The notes below the pieces were generated by a model that was not told the origin of the DNA, did no database searches, and was given only the letters and a program-made list of their open reading frames with translations. From Pseudodesulfovibrio pelocollis (GTDB lineage Bacteria; Desulfobacterota; Desulfovibrionia; Desulfovibrionales; Desulfovibrionaceae), in contig NZ_JASTWE010000023.1 in the NCBI RefSeq assembly GCF_030282845.1, forward strand, positions 1-55,907: 55,907 nt of DNA, given 5' to 3'. Both the position numbers and the translations under genes were made by a program. Below are positions 15,973 through 25,126 of the stretch, piece by piece (position 1 is the stretch's first letter; each line of letters starts with the position of its first letter).

Positions 15973-18927
15973 ATGCGGCACGACTCCGACACGCACCTGA
16001 CCAGGCGGATCACCGGCTTCCTCGCCTCCCGCGAGGAGTGGCTCATGGAGTGCGTCCTCAACCACGCCGAGCGGCAGGGGTACACCGCCTACACCAGCGC
16101 CTTGCTTGAGGCGTGGCGGAGTTCGGTGGCCCGTTTGACAAGCGCCCTGACCGCGACTCTGGAGCGGCACGGCCCGGACTGGGGCGAGTTCTCCCCGCAG
16201 GAAACCTTTCTCGACGATCCGGCCTCGGTCTTTGCCGTGGCCGAGTCGGGCCGCCACCGGGAACGGGGCATCACCCTGGACATGTTCCTCGGCCTGCTCA
16301 AATACTACCGCCGCGCCTACCTCTCCCTCATCGACGAGCATGGAGCCGAGGCCCTCGGCCCGGAGCTGACAGGGCCGGGCCGCGCCTTTGTCGAGCGCTT
16401 CTTCGACCGGGTGGAGGTGGCCCTGATCGTTGACTGGTCAGGGGCCAGCGTCCCGGACGACCGTTTGGCCGAAATGCAGGAGGCCAACCGCGCCCTGACC
16501 ACCGAAAAGAACATGTTTCTGACCATGTTCGAGAGTCTGGACACGCCCGTGTTCCTCCTTGACGACGATCTCAACGCCGCGGTCATGAACCGGGCCGCAG
16601 CTCGGCTGCTGGGCCTTGAGCGCCAGCCCGGGCAGATATACCATGGCAGCCTCGGGGTCGCCGGAGTCGCCCCGGATGCCGAGGGAGCCGGGGTGCCGCT
16701 GCGCCAGGCCCTGCCCTGGCTGGCCGAGGCGCTGGAGCGCGCCTGCCCGCTGGAACCGGGTCGGGCCGCCTGCCGCTTCGACGCCGCTGGCGAAACCGCT
16801 GACGGGGTGCGCCGCTACGGCGTGGCCGTGTCGCGCATGGGAGACATCTCGGGCAGGTTCACCCACTCCATCGTCGCCCTGGAGGATGTGACCAGCCGCG
16901 CGGCCATGGAGCAGCGGCTGGCCCGGGAGCATGAGCGGGCCACCCACTACCTGGACATCGTCGGCTCCATTGTCGTGGCCCTGGACACGTTCGGCAACGT
17001 CACCCTCATCAACCGGGCGGGCTGTACCACCCTGGGCTACCAGGAAGACGAGATCCTCGGCCGCAACTGGATCGACCTGATCATCCCGGACGAGCAGCGC
17101 GACGAGACCAGGGACTATTTCTACTGCGTCAGCTGCGGCGATGCCGACCTGGAAGCCGAGTACACCAACTACGTGACCACCCGCACGGGCGAGCACCGGC
17201 TCATCACCTGGAAGAACCAGCTGCTGACCGACGAGAGCGGCGCACCCTTAGGCGTGCTCGCCTCGGGCACGGACATCACCGAGCAGCGCGCCGCCGAGCA
17301 GGCCCTGGCCGAAAAGGAATTGTGGCTGCGCAGCACCTTCGTGTCGCTGGGCGAGGCGGTCTTCATCCTCACCCCCGACGCCCGCATCCTCGACGCCAAT
17401 CCGGCGGCGCAGGCCATGTTCCAGATGAGCGACGAGGAATTGTCCGGCGCGCCCATGGACATCCTGCACACCGACCGCGACAGCTTCATGGAATTTCAGC
17501 GCCGCGCCCATGGCTCCCTGGAGGCAGGCGACCAGGCCCACTTCGAGTACACCATGCGCCGCAAGGATGGCACGGTCTTCCCCACCGAGAACTCGGTCGC
17601 GCGCATCATCGGCGACGACGGCTCTGAACTGGGCACGGTCAGCGTGGTGCGGGACATCAGCAACCGCAAGGAGGCGGAGCAGCAGCTCAGGCGCAGCGAG
17701 GAAAAATTCCGGCGCATCTTCGAGACCATCGAGGACGGCTACATCGTCACCGACATGGACGGCACCATCAGGATGGTCAACCCGGCCACCTGCGCCCTGC
17801 TGGGTTACTCCGAGTCCGAGCTGGTAGGCCGGAGCATGGGCGGGCTCTATGTGGACGACAGCGAGCGGGCCAGATTCGCCCTCGCCCTGGAGGCCACGGG
17901 CGCGTCCAGGGGCCACCAGCTCAAGGCCCGGCGCAAGGACGGCTCGCAGATCATCGTCGAGGCCAGCGCCCATCTCGTGTTCGACGAGGCGGGCAGGCCC
18001 GTGGCCAAGGAGGGCACCTTCCGCGACATCACCAAGCGCATCGAGGCCGACCGGCAGCTGCGCGAGCGCGAGGAGCAGTACCGCGCCCTGTTCGAGAACA
18101 ACCGCGCGGTCATGCTCCTTGTGGATCCCAGGACCGGGCGCATCGTGGACGCCAACCCGGCAGCGGTCCAGTTCTACGGCCACCCGGCCGAAGCGCTGCG
18201 CTCCATGGCCTTCTCGGACATCAACGCCCAGGACGAGACCGCCATCTTCAAGGAGATGGTGGACTCCCGGCGCGAGAATCGGGCCTACTTCATCCACCGC
18301 CACCGGCTGGCAAACGGCGAGGTCCGCGACGTGGAGGTCTATTCCGGCCCCATCATGGTCCAGAGCAACCAGCTCATCTATTCGGTGATCCACGACATCA
18401 CCGAGCGGGCGCGGCTCGAACGCGAGATGAAGCGGCTGGCCACCACCGACGCCCTGACCGGCGCGGACAACCGCCACGAATTCTTCCGGCTGGCCGAGCT
18501 GGAACTGCGCCGGGCCAGACGCTACGGCAACCCCCTGAGCGTGCTCATGCTCGACATCGACTACTTCAAGTCCGTGAATGACACCCACGGCCACCAGGCC
18601 GGCGATGCGGTGCTCAAGGCGCTCTCGGCCCTGGTGCGGGCCGCCCTGCGCGACACCGACATCTTCGGGCGGCTGGGCGGCGAGGAGTTCGCCATCATCC
18701 TGCCCGAGACCGACCTTGCCGGGGGCGCGCTGGTGGCCGATCGGCTGCGCCGCGAACTGGGCGGGCTCACGGTGCGTCTGCGCGATACCGCGGTCAACTT
18801 CACCGTGAGCATCGGCGTGTCCGAGCTTCGAGACAAGGACCGACTCATCGATGATACCGTCAACCGGGCCGACGAGGCCCTCTATCGGGCCAAGCGCATG
18901 GGTCGCAACCGGGTCGAGACCGGCTGA
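15973..18927 (+). CDS. Five-PAS sensory diguanylate cyclase
   Basis: About 984 residues. An all-helical N-terminal domain (1-160, with GITLDMFLGLLKYYRRAY) resembles RsbRD-type sensor domains. Five PAS domains begin near residues 176, 324, 450, 576 and 700. A GGDEF domain begins near 823 and carries an intact active site, GGEEF, about residue 901, and an RxxD inhibitory site (RDTD) five residues before it. It should make c-di-GMP with product inhibition. No transmembrane helix is seen, so it is cytosolic. The start is uncertain: ATG 15973 lacks a clear ribosome site, and ATG 15913 in the same frame is an alternative. Confidence 0.9.
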   Translation: MRHDSDTHLTRRITGFLASREEWLMECVLNHAERQGYTAYTSALLEAWRSSVARLTSALTATLERHGPDWGEFSPQETFLDDPASVFAVAESGRHRERGITLDMFLGLLKYYRRAYLSLIDEHGAEALGPELTGPGRAFVERFFDRVEVALIVDWSGASVPDDRLAEMQEANRALTTEKNMFLTMFESLDTPVFLLDDDLNAAVMNRAAARLLGLERQPGQIYHGSLGVAGVAPDAEGAGVPLRQALPWLAEALERACPLEPGRAACRFDAAGETADGVRRYGVAVSRMGDISGRFTHSIVALEDVTSRAAMEQRLAREHERATHYLDIVGSIVVALDTFGNVTLINRAGCTTLGYQEDEILGRNWIDLIIPDEQRDETRDYFYCVSCGDADLEAEYTNYVTTRTGEHRLITWKNQLLTDESGAPLGVLASGTDITEQRAAEQALAEKELWLRSTFVSLGEAVFILTPDARILDANPAAQAMFQMSDEELSGAPMDILHTDRDSFMEFQRRAHGSLEAGDQAHFEYTMRRKDGTVFPTENSVARIIGDDGSELGTVSVVRDISNRKEAEQQLRRSEEKFRRIFETIEDGYIVTDMDGTIRMVNPATCALLGYSESELVGRSMGGLYVDDSERARFALALEATGASRGHQLKARRKDGSQIIVEASAHLVFDEAGRPVAKEGTFRDITKRIEADRQLREREEQYRALFENNRAVMLLVDPRTGRIVDANPAAVQFYGHPAEALRSMAFSDINAQDETAIFKEMVDSRRENRAYFIHRHRLANGEVRDVEVYSGPIMVQSNQLIYSVIHDITERARLEREMKRLATTDALTGADNRHEFFRLAELELRRARRYGNPLSVLMLDIDYFKSVNDTHGHQAGDAVLKALSALVRAALRDTDIFGRLGGEEFAIILPETDLAGGALVADRLRRELGGLTVRLRDTAVNFTVSIGVSELRDKDRLIDDTVNRADEALYRAKRMGRNRVETG

Positions 18928-19042
18928 CCCCTGCTCATTCTCACGCGAAAGGCGTGTCGGCTCAAGGCCTTGCGGCGTGGCGTCCTGCTGCGGGGCACCC
19001 ATCTCCCCCAAGCTCACAGGCCGGGTTTTCCTGGAAAAAACC

Positions 19043-19070
19043 TTGACGTTTGCCAAGGGGTTTGGAATAT
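19043..19070 (+). promoter_or_regulatory. Candidate dsr operon promoter
   Basis: TTGACG at 19043-19048 matches five of six -35 bases. After 16 bp, GAATAT at 19065-19070 is a weak -10. Transcription would begin near 19077, just before the Rex-like palindrome. The 230-bp gap after the cyclase gene is consistent with a new transcription unit starting here. Confidence 0.35.
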
Positions 19071-19083
19071 GGTTGGGAGCTTT

Positions 19084-19101
19084 AAGTGACCTTTTTCACA
19101 A
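19084..19101. promoter_or_regulatory. Rex-like operator upstream of the dsr operon
   Basis: The 18-bp site AAGTGAC-n4-TTCACAA matches the Rex consensus TTGTGAA-n4-TTCACAA at 11 of 14 fixed positions, including the entire right half. Rex is the NADH/NAD+-sensing repressor known to control sulfate-reduction genes in Desulfovibrio. The site lies at about +7 to +24 relative to the candidate promoter, a repressing position. A CRP/FNR-type factor with spacing n6 is the alternative reader. Confidence 0.5.
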
Positions 19102-19135
19102 CGTACTCAAGCCCGGCTTGGGGAATTGCGTGCCC

Positions 19136-19156
19136 CCCGGAAGGGAATCTTCCGGG
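19136..19156 (+). promoter_or_regulatory. 8-bp hairpin abutting a start codon
   Basis: CCCGGAAG (19136-19143) and CTTCCGGG (19149-19156) form a perfect stem with a 5-base loop ending exactly at ATG 19157. The loop side contains AAGGGA, the only ribosome-site-like sequence for that start. It would therefore hide the site, or mark the start as lying further downstream at 19193. Confidence 0.5.
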
Positions 19157-19720
19157 ATGCACCTGATTTCATTGGCCTTGAAGAGAGAGCGGATGCGGTT
19201 TGAAACCGAGCTGGCCGATCGAAAGACTGAACTGTCGGAAAAATGGGCGGATCTGGTTCTCGGGTCCTACCCCAAGGAGACCCGGAAAATCTGGGGCCGA
19301 CAAAAGGATCGTTTCCAGAACCCGGTGGGGGCCGCCATCTTTGATGCGACCCGGGAGCTGTTCGATCTCATGCTCGAATGGAAGGATGCGGAGAAGATCG
19401 CGTCCGGCCTGGACAAACTCATCCGCATCCGGTCCGTGCAGGACTTTTCGCCCTCGCAGGCCGTCAGCTTCGTCTTTTTGCTCAAGAAGCTGCTGCGCGA
19501 GGAGTTCTTCAAGCCCATGCAGGCCGGGGGCAGGCTCGACGAGCTGCTCAGGTTCGAGGCCAAGGTGGACAACCTGGCCATGATGTCCTTTGACATCTAT
19601 GCAAAGGGTCGCGAGACCATGTACCGGCTGCGCGTGGAAGAGGTGAAGCGCGCCCAGAGCAGTCTGCTCAGGAAAGCCGGCATGATAGCGGACGTTACGG
19701 CCGATTCGTCGGCTGATTAG
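19157..19720 (+). CDS. RsbRD N-terminal-like helical protein preceding dsrM
   Basis: A 187-residue soluble, largely helical protein. The segment ELSEKWADLVLGSYPKETRKIW followed by FQNPVGAAIFDATRELFDLML, then SPSQAVSFVFLLKKLLREEF, is the pattern of RsbRD N-terminal (RsbT co-antagonist) domains, without the STAS domain that usually follows. It lies first in the apparent dsr transcription unit, 201 bp before dsrM. A role in sensing or in assembly of the Dsr complex is only inference from position. The start may be ATG 19157 (behind a hairpin) or ATG 19193, which has a GAGAGAG ribosome site. Confidence 0.75.
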   Translation: MHLISLALKRERMRFETELADRKTELSEKWADLVLGSYPKETRKIWGRQKDRFQNPVGAAIFDATRELFDLMLEWKDAEKIASGLDKLIRIRSVQDFSPSQAVSFVFLLKKLLREEFFKPMQAGGRLDELLRFEAKVDNLAMMSFDIYAKGRETMYRLRVEEVKRAQSSLLRKAGMIADVTADSSAD

Positions 19721-19921
19721 GACGCGCCGCGGGGTTGTGGTTGGCATTGGGGGATTCCGGTGGACTGCGCCGAGGGCAGACAGAAACCGCGCCATGCGCG
19801 GGTCGGCCAGCGCGCGTACCGCAGACCGCCATCCATCATCTCCGCCGACGGCGCGGGCCGAATGTGGCAGGCCATCCGGGAGTGTCCCGGCCGGTCCAAC
19901 TTTCAAGCGAGGTGACGGTAG

Positions 19922-20959
19922 ATGAATGCTCTTTACTCACTTCTGTTCGTCTTTCTCCTGGTGTTGATCCCGTTGTTCGGGGTTGATGCTGCGCACATGA
20001 AGACTATCTTCGGTGTCTGCATCCCGATCACGGCGTTCATCATCTTCCTGCTCGGCTTTATCTATAAAGTCGTCAACTGGGGCCGGAGCGCAGTGCCGTT
20101 CCGCATCCCCACAACCGGCGGTCAGTTCAAGTCCTTCGACCCCGTGCTGTTCAAGCAGAACAAGTACGACTGTCCGCAGACCGGCGCCCAGACCTTTGTG
20201 CGCATGGTTCTCGAAGTGTTCGCCTTCCGGTCCCTGTTCCGCAACACCGAGGCATCGCTGCACGAGACCAAGGGCGGCCCGGTGGTGGCCTACAAGTCGA
20301 GCAAGTGGCTCTGGCTCTTTGCCATCACCTTCCACTACTCCTTTTTCATCATCGCCCTGCGGCATCTGCGGCTCTTCCTCGAACCGGTCCCGTTCTTCGT
20401 CAACGGGCTGGAATTCGTGGACGGCCTGCTGCAGATCGGCGCGCCCACCATGTATCTGGCCGACATCGGGCTGGTGGCTGGCGTGCTCCTTCTCCTGGGC
20501 AGGCGCATGATCAATCCCCGAGTCAACTACATCTCCTACGTTTCCGACTACTTCCCCCTGTTCCTGATCCTGGCCATCGCCCTGTCGGGTGTCTACATGC
20601 GCTACTTCGCCATGGTGGACGTCATCGCCATCAAGGAACTGACCATGGGGCTTGTGACCTTCAACTATCACATCCCGGAAACCATCGACGTCTCCTTCTT
20701 TGTCCACGTCTTCCTGGTCAGCGTACTCATGGTCTACTTCCCGTTCAGCAAGCTGATGCACCTGCCGGGTGTCTTCCTCTCGCCCACCAGGAACATGCCC
20801 AACGACACGCGCGCCAAGCACCATGTGAACCCCTGGAACGATCCCAACATCAAGGCCCATTCCTACGCCGACTACGAGAAGCACTTCGGTCCGGCCATGG
20901 CCGAGGCCGGCCTGCCGCTGGACAATCCAGAAAACGCGGGTGCCGAGGAAAAGGCCTAG
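19922..20959 (+). CDS. dsrM: DsrM, membrane cytochrome b subunit of DsrMKJOP
   Basis: A 345-residue integral membrane protein of the NarI-like type. It binds two b hemes and exchanges electrons with menaquinone for the catalytic subunit DsrK. Hydrophobic helices are visible at about 1-22, 26-45, 120-140 (WLWLFAITFHYSFFIIALRH, with heme-ligand His), 180-200, 215-235 and 265-285. GAGGTGA lies 6 bases before ATG. dsrK begins 43 bp downstream. Identity rests on the family pattern and on the intact gene order. Confidence 0.96.
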   Translation: MNALYSLLFVFLLVLIPLFGVDAAHMKTIFGVCIPITAFIIFLLGFIYKVVNWGRSAVPFRIPTTGGQFKSFDPVLFKQNKYDCPQTGAQTFVRMVLEVFAFRSLFRNTEASLHETKGGPVVAYKSSKWLWLFAITFHYSFFIIALRHLRLFLEPVPFFVNGLEFVDGLLQIGAPTMYLADIGLVAGVLLLLGRRMINPRVNYISYVSDYFPLFLILAIALSGVYMRYFAMVDVIAIKELTMGLVTFNYHIPETIDVSFFVHVFLVSVLMVYFPFSKLMHLPGVFLSPTRNMPNDTRAKHHVNPWNDPNIKAHSYADYEKHFGPAMAEAGLPLDNPENAGAEEKA

Positions 20960-21002
20960 GGTTCACCAACAGGCGAGACCTCTTTATCTAGGAGAGAAGA
21001 AT

Positions 21003-22673
21003 ATGTCCGACATGCCCAAAGCTGACGAGCTCTTCAAGAGCATAGACTACACGCCACCCCTCACGGGCTGGATGGAAACCCCGGTGGATTTCTCGCCGGG
21101 GAACTGGTGCTACCCCGCCAAGCCGGAGAAGATCGAGTACATCAACTCCAAGCTCCCCGGCCTGTGGGGCACGCCCCGCGAATGGTCGCCGGGCGACGCC
21201 GACTGGAAGCTGCCCCCCAACTGGAAGGAGACCGTGGTCAACGGGTTCCGCGAGCGTCTTGAGAAGTTCCGCACCCTCAAGCTGTTCATGGACATCTGCG
21301 TGCGCTGCGGCGCCTGCGCCGACAAGTGCCACTTCTTCATCGGCTCCGGCGATCCCAAGAACATGCCCGTGCTTCGCGCGGAGCTGATGCGCTCTGTCTA
21401 TCGCGGCGAGTTCACCCTGGCGGGCAAGATCCTCTCCCAGCTGACCGGTTCGCGCGTCATGGAAGAGGATGTGCTCAAGGAGTGGTTCATCTACTTCTAC
21501 CAGTGCACCCAGTGCCGCCGCTGCTCGCTGTACTGTCCCTACGGCATCGACACCGCCGAGGTGACCATGATGGCCCGCGAGCTGATGCATCTGGTGGGAC
21601 TGAACACCAACTGGATCATGGAGCCGGTCTCCAACTGCAACATCACCGGCAACCACCTCGGCATCCAGCCCCACGCCTTCAAGGACATCGTGGACTTCAT
21701 GGTGGACGACATCGAGGAGATCACCGGCCGCAGGGTCAAGGCCCCGCTCAACGAGCACGGCCACGAGATCCTCTTCATCACCCCCTCGGGCGATGTGTTC
21801 GCCGATCCGGGCATCTACACCTTCATGGGCTACCTGATGCTCTTTGACTACCTGGACCTGGATTACACCATGTCCACCTACGCCTCCGAGGGCGGCAACT
21901 TCGGCTCGTTCACCAACAACGAGGTCATGAAGAAGCTCAACGCCAAGATGTATCACGAGGCCAACCGCCTCGGCTGCAAATGGATACTCGGCGGCGAGTG
22001 CGGCCACATGTGGCGCGTGGTGCACCAGTACATGGACACCATGAACGGCGACACCCAGGGGCCCCAGATGGCCACCCCCAAGTCGCCCATCACCGGCACC
22101 GTGTTCGACACCGCTGCCGCCACCAAGATGCTCCACATCGTCGAGTTCACCGCCGACCTGATCAAGCACGGCAAGCTCAACCTCGACCCCAGCCGCAACG
22201 ACCACCTGCGCGTCACCTTCCACGACTCCTGCAACCCCGCCCGGGGCATGGGCCTGCTGGACGAGCCGCGCTACGTGCTCAAGGCAGTGTGCAACAACTT
22301 CTTCGAGATGCCCGAAGGCACCACCCGCGAGCAGACCTTCTGCTGCGCCGGCGGCTCGGGCCTCAATACCGAGGAAATCCTTGAGATCCGCCTGCGCGGG
22401 GGCCTGCCTCGCGGCAATGCCCTCAAGTACGTGCAGGACAAGCACGGGGTCAACACCCTGGCCTGCATCTGCGCCATCGACCGCGCCACCCTCATCCCCC
22501 TGGCAGACTACTGGGCGCCCGGCGTCCAGGTCACGGGCACCCACGAACTGGTGGCCAACGCCCTGGTCTTCGAGGAGGGCGAGGAGCGGACCATGGACCT
22601 GCGCCAGGAGCCGCTGCCCGGCTTTGAGGACGAGGACGACAACTGGACCCCCCCCAACGCGGAGGAGGCATAA
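21003..22673 (+). CDS. dsrK: DsrK, HdrD-like iron-sulfur subunit
   Basis: A 556-residue cytoplasmic subunit related to HdrD, proposed to reduce the DsrC trisulfide. Two 4Fe-4S motifs are clear: CVRCGACADKC (99-109) and CTQCRRCSLYC (168-178). The C-terminal CCG-type domain shows GECGHMWR, HDSCNPARGMG and TFCCAGGSG, the ligands of the special 4Fe-4S centre. GGAGAGAAG lies just before ATG 21003. dsrJ starts immediately after the stop (TAAATG). Confidence 0.97.
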   Translation: MSDMPKADELFKSIDYTPPLTGWMETPVDFSPGNWCYPAKPEKIEYINSKLPGLWGTPREWSPGDADWKLPPNWKETVVNGFRERLEKFRTLKLFMDICVRCGACADKCHFFIGSGDPKNMPVLRAELMRSVYRGEFTLAGKILSQLTGSRVMEEDVLKEWFIYFYQCTQCRRCSLYCPYGIDTAEVTMMARELMHLVGLNTNWIMEPVSNCNITGNHLGIQPHAFKDIVDFMVDDIEEITGRRVKAPLNEHGHEILFITPSGDVFADPGIYTFMGYLMLFDYLDLDYTMSTYASEGGNFGSFTNNEVMKKLNAKMYHEANRLGCKWILGGECGHMWRVVHQYMDTMNGDTQGPQMATPKSPITGTVFDTAAATKMLHIVEFTADLIKHGKLNLDPSRNDHLRVTFHDSCNPARGMGLLDEPRYVLKAVCNNFFEMPEGTTREQTFCCAGGSGLNTEEILEIRLRGGLPRGNALKYVQDKHGVNTLACICAIDRATLIPLADYWAPGVQVTGTHELVANALVFEEGEERTMDLRQEPLPGFEDEDDNWTPPNAEEA

Positions 22674-23063
22674 ATGAAAATGCACTACGGAGCCCCGATC
22701 ATAGTCGGCCTGGTCATCTTCGTCGGAGCGCTGTGCGCGCCCTTCGTGGTGGGCATGGCCGTGACCAAGACCTACAAGCAGCCCGAACTGAAGATGCCCG
22801 CCAATGAAAAGGAATGCGTCGAGTCCAAGGAGTTCATGCGCGAAAAGCACATGCAGCTGCTCAACGACTGGCGCGACTGGGCCCTGCGCGACGGCAAGCG
22901 CATCTATACCAACCACGCTGGCAAGGAATTCACCATCAGCCTCCAGAACACCTGCATGAAGTGCCACATCTCCAAGGCGGACTTCTGCGACAAGTGCCAC
23001 ACGGACGCCGGTGTCTCCCCCTACTGCTGGGACTGCCACATTCAGCCGGAGGGTTTGAAGTAA
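22674..23063 (+). CDS. dsrJ: DsrJ, periplasmic triheme cytochrome c
   Basis: A 129-residue protein with an N-terminal membrane anchor (APIIVGLVIFVGALCAPFVVG) and three heme-c motifs packed at the C-terminus: CMKCH, CDKCH and CWDCH. Cys48 (NEKECVESKE) corresponds to the region where DsrJ proteins carry the unusual His/Cys heme ligand; that assignment is by position only. The stop overlaps the dsrO start by 1 base (TAATG), indicating coupling. Confidence 0.95.
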   Translation: MKMHYGAPIIVGLVIFVGALCAPFVVGMAVTKTYKQPELKMPANEKECVESKEFMREKHMQLLNDWRDWALRDGKRIYTNHAGKEFTISLQNTCMKCHISKADFCDKCHTDAGVSPYCWDCHIQPEGLK

Positions 23064-23836
23064 TGAAGAACAACAGACGATCCTTCATCAAGCTTGCCGG
23101 TATCGCCGCCGCGGGACTTGCCATAGCCCCCAAGGCCATGGCCGCCGCCATGGGGGGGAGCGCCCCGATCAAGGAAGACCCCAAGGGCATCACGGCCAAG
23201 CAGTGGGCCATGGTCATCGACACCACCAGGCTCAACACCGCCCAGGGCATCGAAAAGCTGGCCAAGGTCTGCCACTCGGTCCACAACGTGCCCTTCATCG
23301 AGGGCAAGCAGGAAGTGAAGTGGCTGTGGCCCGACATCTACGAGCACTCCTTCACCGAGCAGGAGAACCCCTATCTGGCCGACGCGGTCAAGAAGCGCCA
23401 GTACGCCCTGCTGTGCAACCACTGCCAGAACCCGCCGTGCGTGCGCGTGTGCCCCACCAAGGCCACCTACAAGCGGCCTGACGGCATCGTGGACATGGAC
23501 TACCACCGCTGCATCGGCTGCCGCTACTGCATGGCGGGCTGTCCCTACGGCTCACGCTCCTTCAACTGGGGCGAGCCCCGCGACCACCTGGACCTGGCCG
23601 CCCTCAACAAGGAGTACCCCACCCGCATGCGCGGCGTCGTCGAGAAGTGCAACTTCTGCGTCGAGCGGCTGGCGGTCGGCAAGCTCCCGGCCTGCGTGGA
23701 GGCGAGCAACGGTGCCATCCACTTCGGAGACCTCAACGACCCGAACTCCGAAGTCCGCGCCGTCCTGCGCGAGCGGTTCACCATCAGGCGCAAACCCTCC
23801 GCTGGCACCGAGCCCAGCGTGTACTACATCATCTAG
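23063..23836 (+). CDS. dsrO: DsrO, Tat-exported periplasmic ferredoxin subunit
   Basis: A 257-residue iron-sulfur protein. The N-terminus MKNNRRSFIKLAG is a twin-arginine signal, so it is exported folded. Cys motifs CNHCQNPPCVRVCPTKA, CIGCRYCMAGC and CNFCVERL place it with the multi-4Fe-4S ferredoxins of the DmsB/HybA group. It passes electrons between DsrJ hemes and the membrane subunit DsrP. The frame starts on the last base of dsrJ. Confidence 0.96.
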   Translation: MKNNRRSFIKLAGIAAAGLAIAPKAMAAAMGGSAPIKEDPKGITAKQWAMVIDTTRLNTAQGIEKLAKVCHSVHNVPFIEGKQEVKWLWPDIYEHSFTEQENPYLADAVKKRQYALLCNHCQNPPCVRVCPTKATYKRPDGIVDMDYHRCIGCRYCMAGCPYGSRSFNWGEPRDHLDLAALNKEYPTRMRGVVEKCNFCVERLAVGKLPACVEASNGAIHFGDLNDPNSEVRAVLRERFTIRRKPSAGTEPSVYYII

Positions 23837-23847
23837 GGGGAATCAGA

Positions 23848-25098
23848 ATGCTCGAAATAGCCTTGAAAGGTTCCAAAAGATACTACGGCTGGATCGCGTT
23901 CCTCCTGGTCCTGATCGCCATCGGGTCCATGGCCTGGCTCGACCAGATCGTCAACGGTCTGAAGATCACTGGCATGGGACGCGACGTGTCCTGGGGATTC
24001 TACATCTCCCAGTTCACCTATCTGGTCGGTCTGGCCGCCTCCGGCGTCATGATCGTCCTGCCCAATTACTTCCACAACTACAAACCCAACAAGCACATGG
24101 TCATCTTCGGCGAGTTCATGGCCATCGCCGCCTGCATCATGTGCCTGCTCTTCATCGTGGTGGACATCGGCCAGCCCACCCGCATGCTCAACGTCATCCT
24201 GCACGCCACGCCCAATTCCATCCTGTTCTGGGACATGATCGTGCTCAACGGCTACCTGGGCCTCAACCTGCTGGTGGGCTGGGTCTGCCTCCAGGCCGAC
24301 CGCGCCCGGCTGCCGCATCCCAAGTGGCTGAAACCCTTCATCTACACCTCCATCATCTGGGCGTTCTCCATCCACACGGTGACGGCCTTCCTGTACCAGG
24401 GCCTGCCCGGCCGCCATTACTGGCTCACCGCCATCCTGGCCGCCCGCTTCCTGGCCAGCGCCTTCTGCTCCGGTCCCGCCATCCTCCTGCTGGTGATGAT
24501 GGCCACGGAGAAGTTCACCACCTTCAAGATGCCCAGAAAGGCCGTGACCACCCTGGTCAAGATCATCATGTACGCCATGTGCGTGAACATGTTCTTCTTC
24601 GGCCTTGAGGTCTTCACCGCCTTCTATTCCAACATGCCCGGCCACATGCATCCGCTGGTCTACCTGTTCGCGGGCTACCACGGCCACACCGAGCTGGTCG
24701 GCCTGATGTGGACCTTCATCGCCCTGGCCGCAGTGTCCATCACCCTGCTGGTCACGCCGAAGCTGCGCAACAACCTGAAGCTGCTGCCCTGGACCCTGGG
24801 CATCCTCGTCATCGCCACCTGGATCGACAAGGGCCTGGGCCTGCTCATCGGCGGCTTCAACCCGACCCCGTTCCACACCATCACCCCCTACTGGCCCACG
24901 GCCAAGGAGTTGCTGGTGTCCATGATGGTCTACGCCATCGGCGCACTGGTGGTCACCATCCTCTTCAAGATCGCCACGGGCGTGAAAGAGGAACTGGGCC
25001 AGTCCCAGGCCATGGCCTGCGGCTGCTCCACCGAAGACGAATGCGACTGCACCCACGGATGCGTCTGCACCGAGGAATGCACCTGCAAAGAGGCTTAA
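23848..25098 (+). CDS. dsrP: DsrP, NrfD-family membrane subunit with Cys-rich tail
   Basis: A 416-residue quinone-interacting membrane protein of the NrfD/HybB family with about ten helices, beginning YYGWIAFLLVLIAIGSMAWL. The start ATG 23848 is preceded by a GGGGG ribosome site. The last 30 residues are unusual: eight cysteines in four C-x-C pairs (ACGC, ECDC, GCVC, ECTC) among acidic residues, like a small metallothionein. Such a tail is not needed for the NrfD fold. Last gene of the dsr unit. Confidence 0.95.
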   Translation: MLEIALKGSKRYYGWIAFLLVLIAIGSMAWLDQIVNGLKITGMGRDVSWGFYISQFTYLVGLAASGVMIVLPNYFHNYKPNKHMVIFGEFMAIAACIMCLLFIVVDIGQPTRMLNVILHATPNSILFWDMIVLNGYLGLNLLVGWVCLQADRARLPHPKWLKPFIYTSIIWAFSIHTVTAFLYQGLPGRHYWLTAILAARFLASAFCSGPAILLLVMMATEKFTTFKMPRKAVTTLVKIIMYAMCVNMFFFGLEVFTAFYSNMPGHMHPLVYLFAGYHGHTELVGLMWTFIALAAVSITLLVTPKLRNNLKLLPWTLGILVIATWIDKGLGLLIGGFNPTPFHTITPYWPTAKELLVSMMVYAIGALVVTILFKIATGVKEELGQSQAMACGCSTEDECDCTHGCVCTEECTCKEA

Positions 25099-25126
25099 CT
25101 GACCGTTGATTAAGTCAAAATACGGA

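Noticed and set aside
20988-23039. 683-codon leftward frame opposite dsrK/dsrJ
   Set aside because: Shadow of unmistakable iron-sulfur and heme-protein genes.
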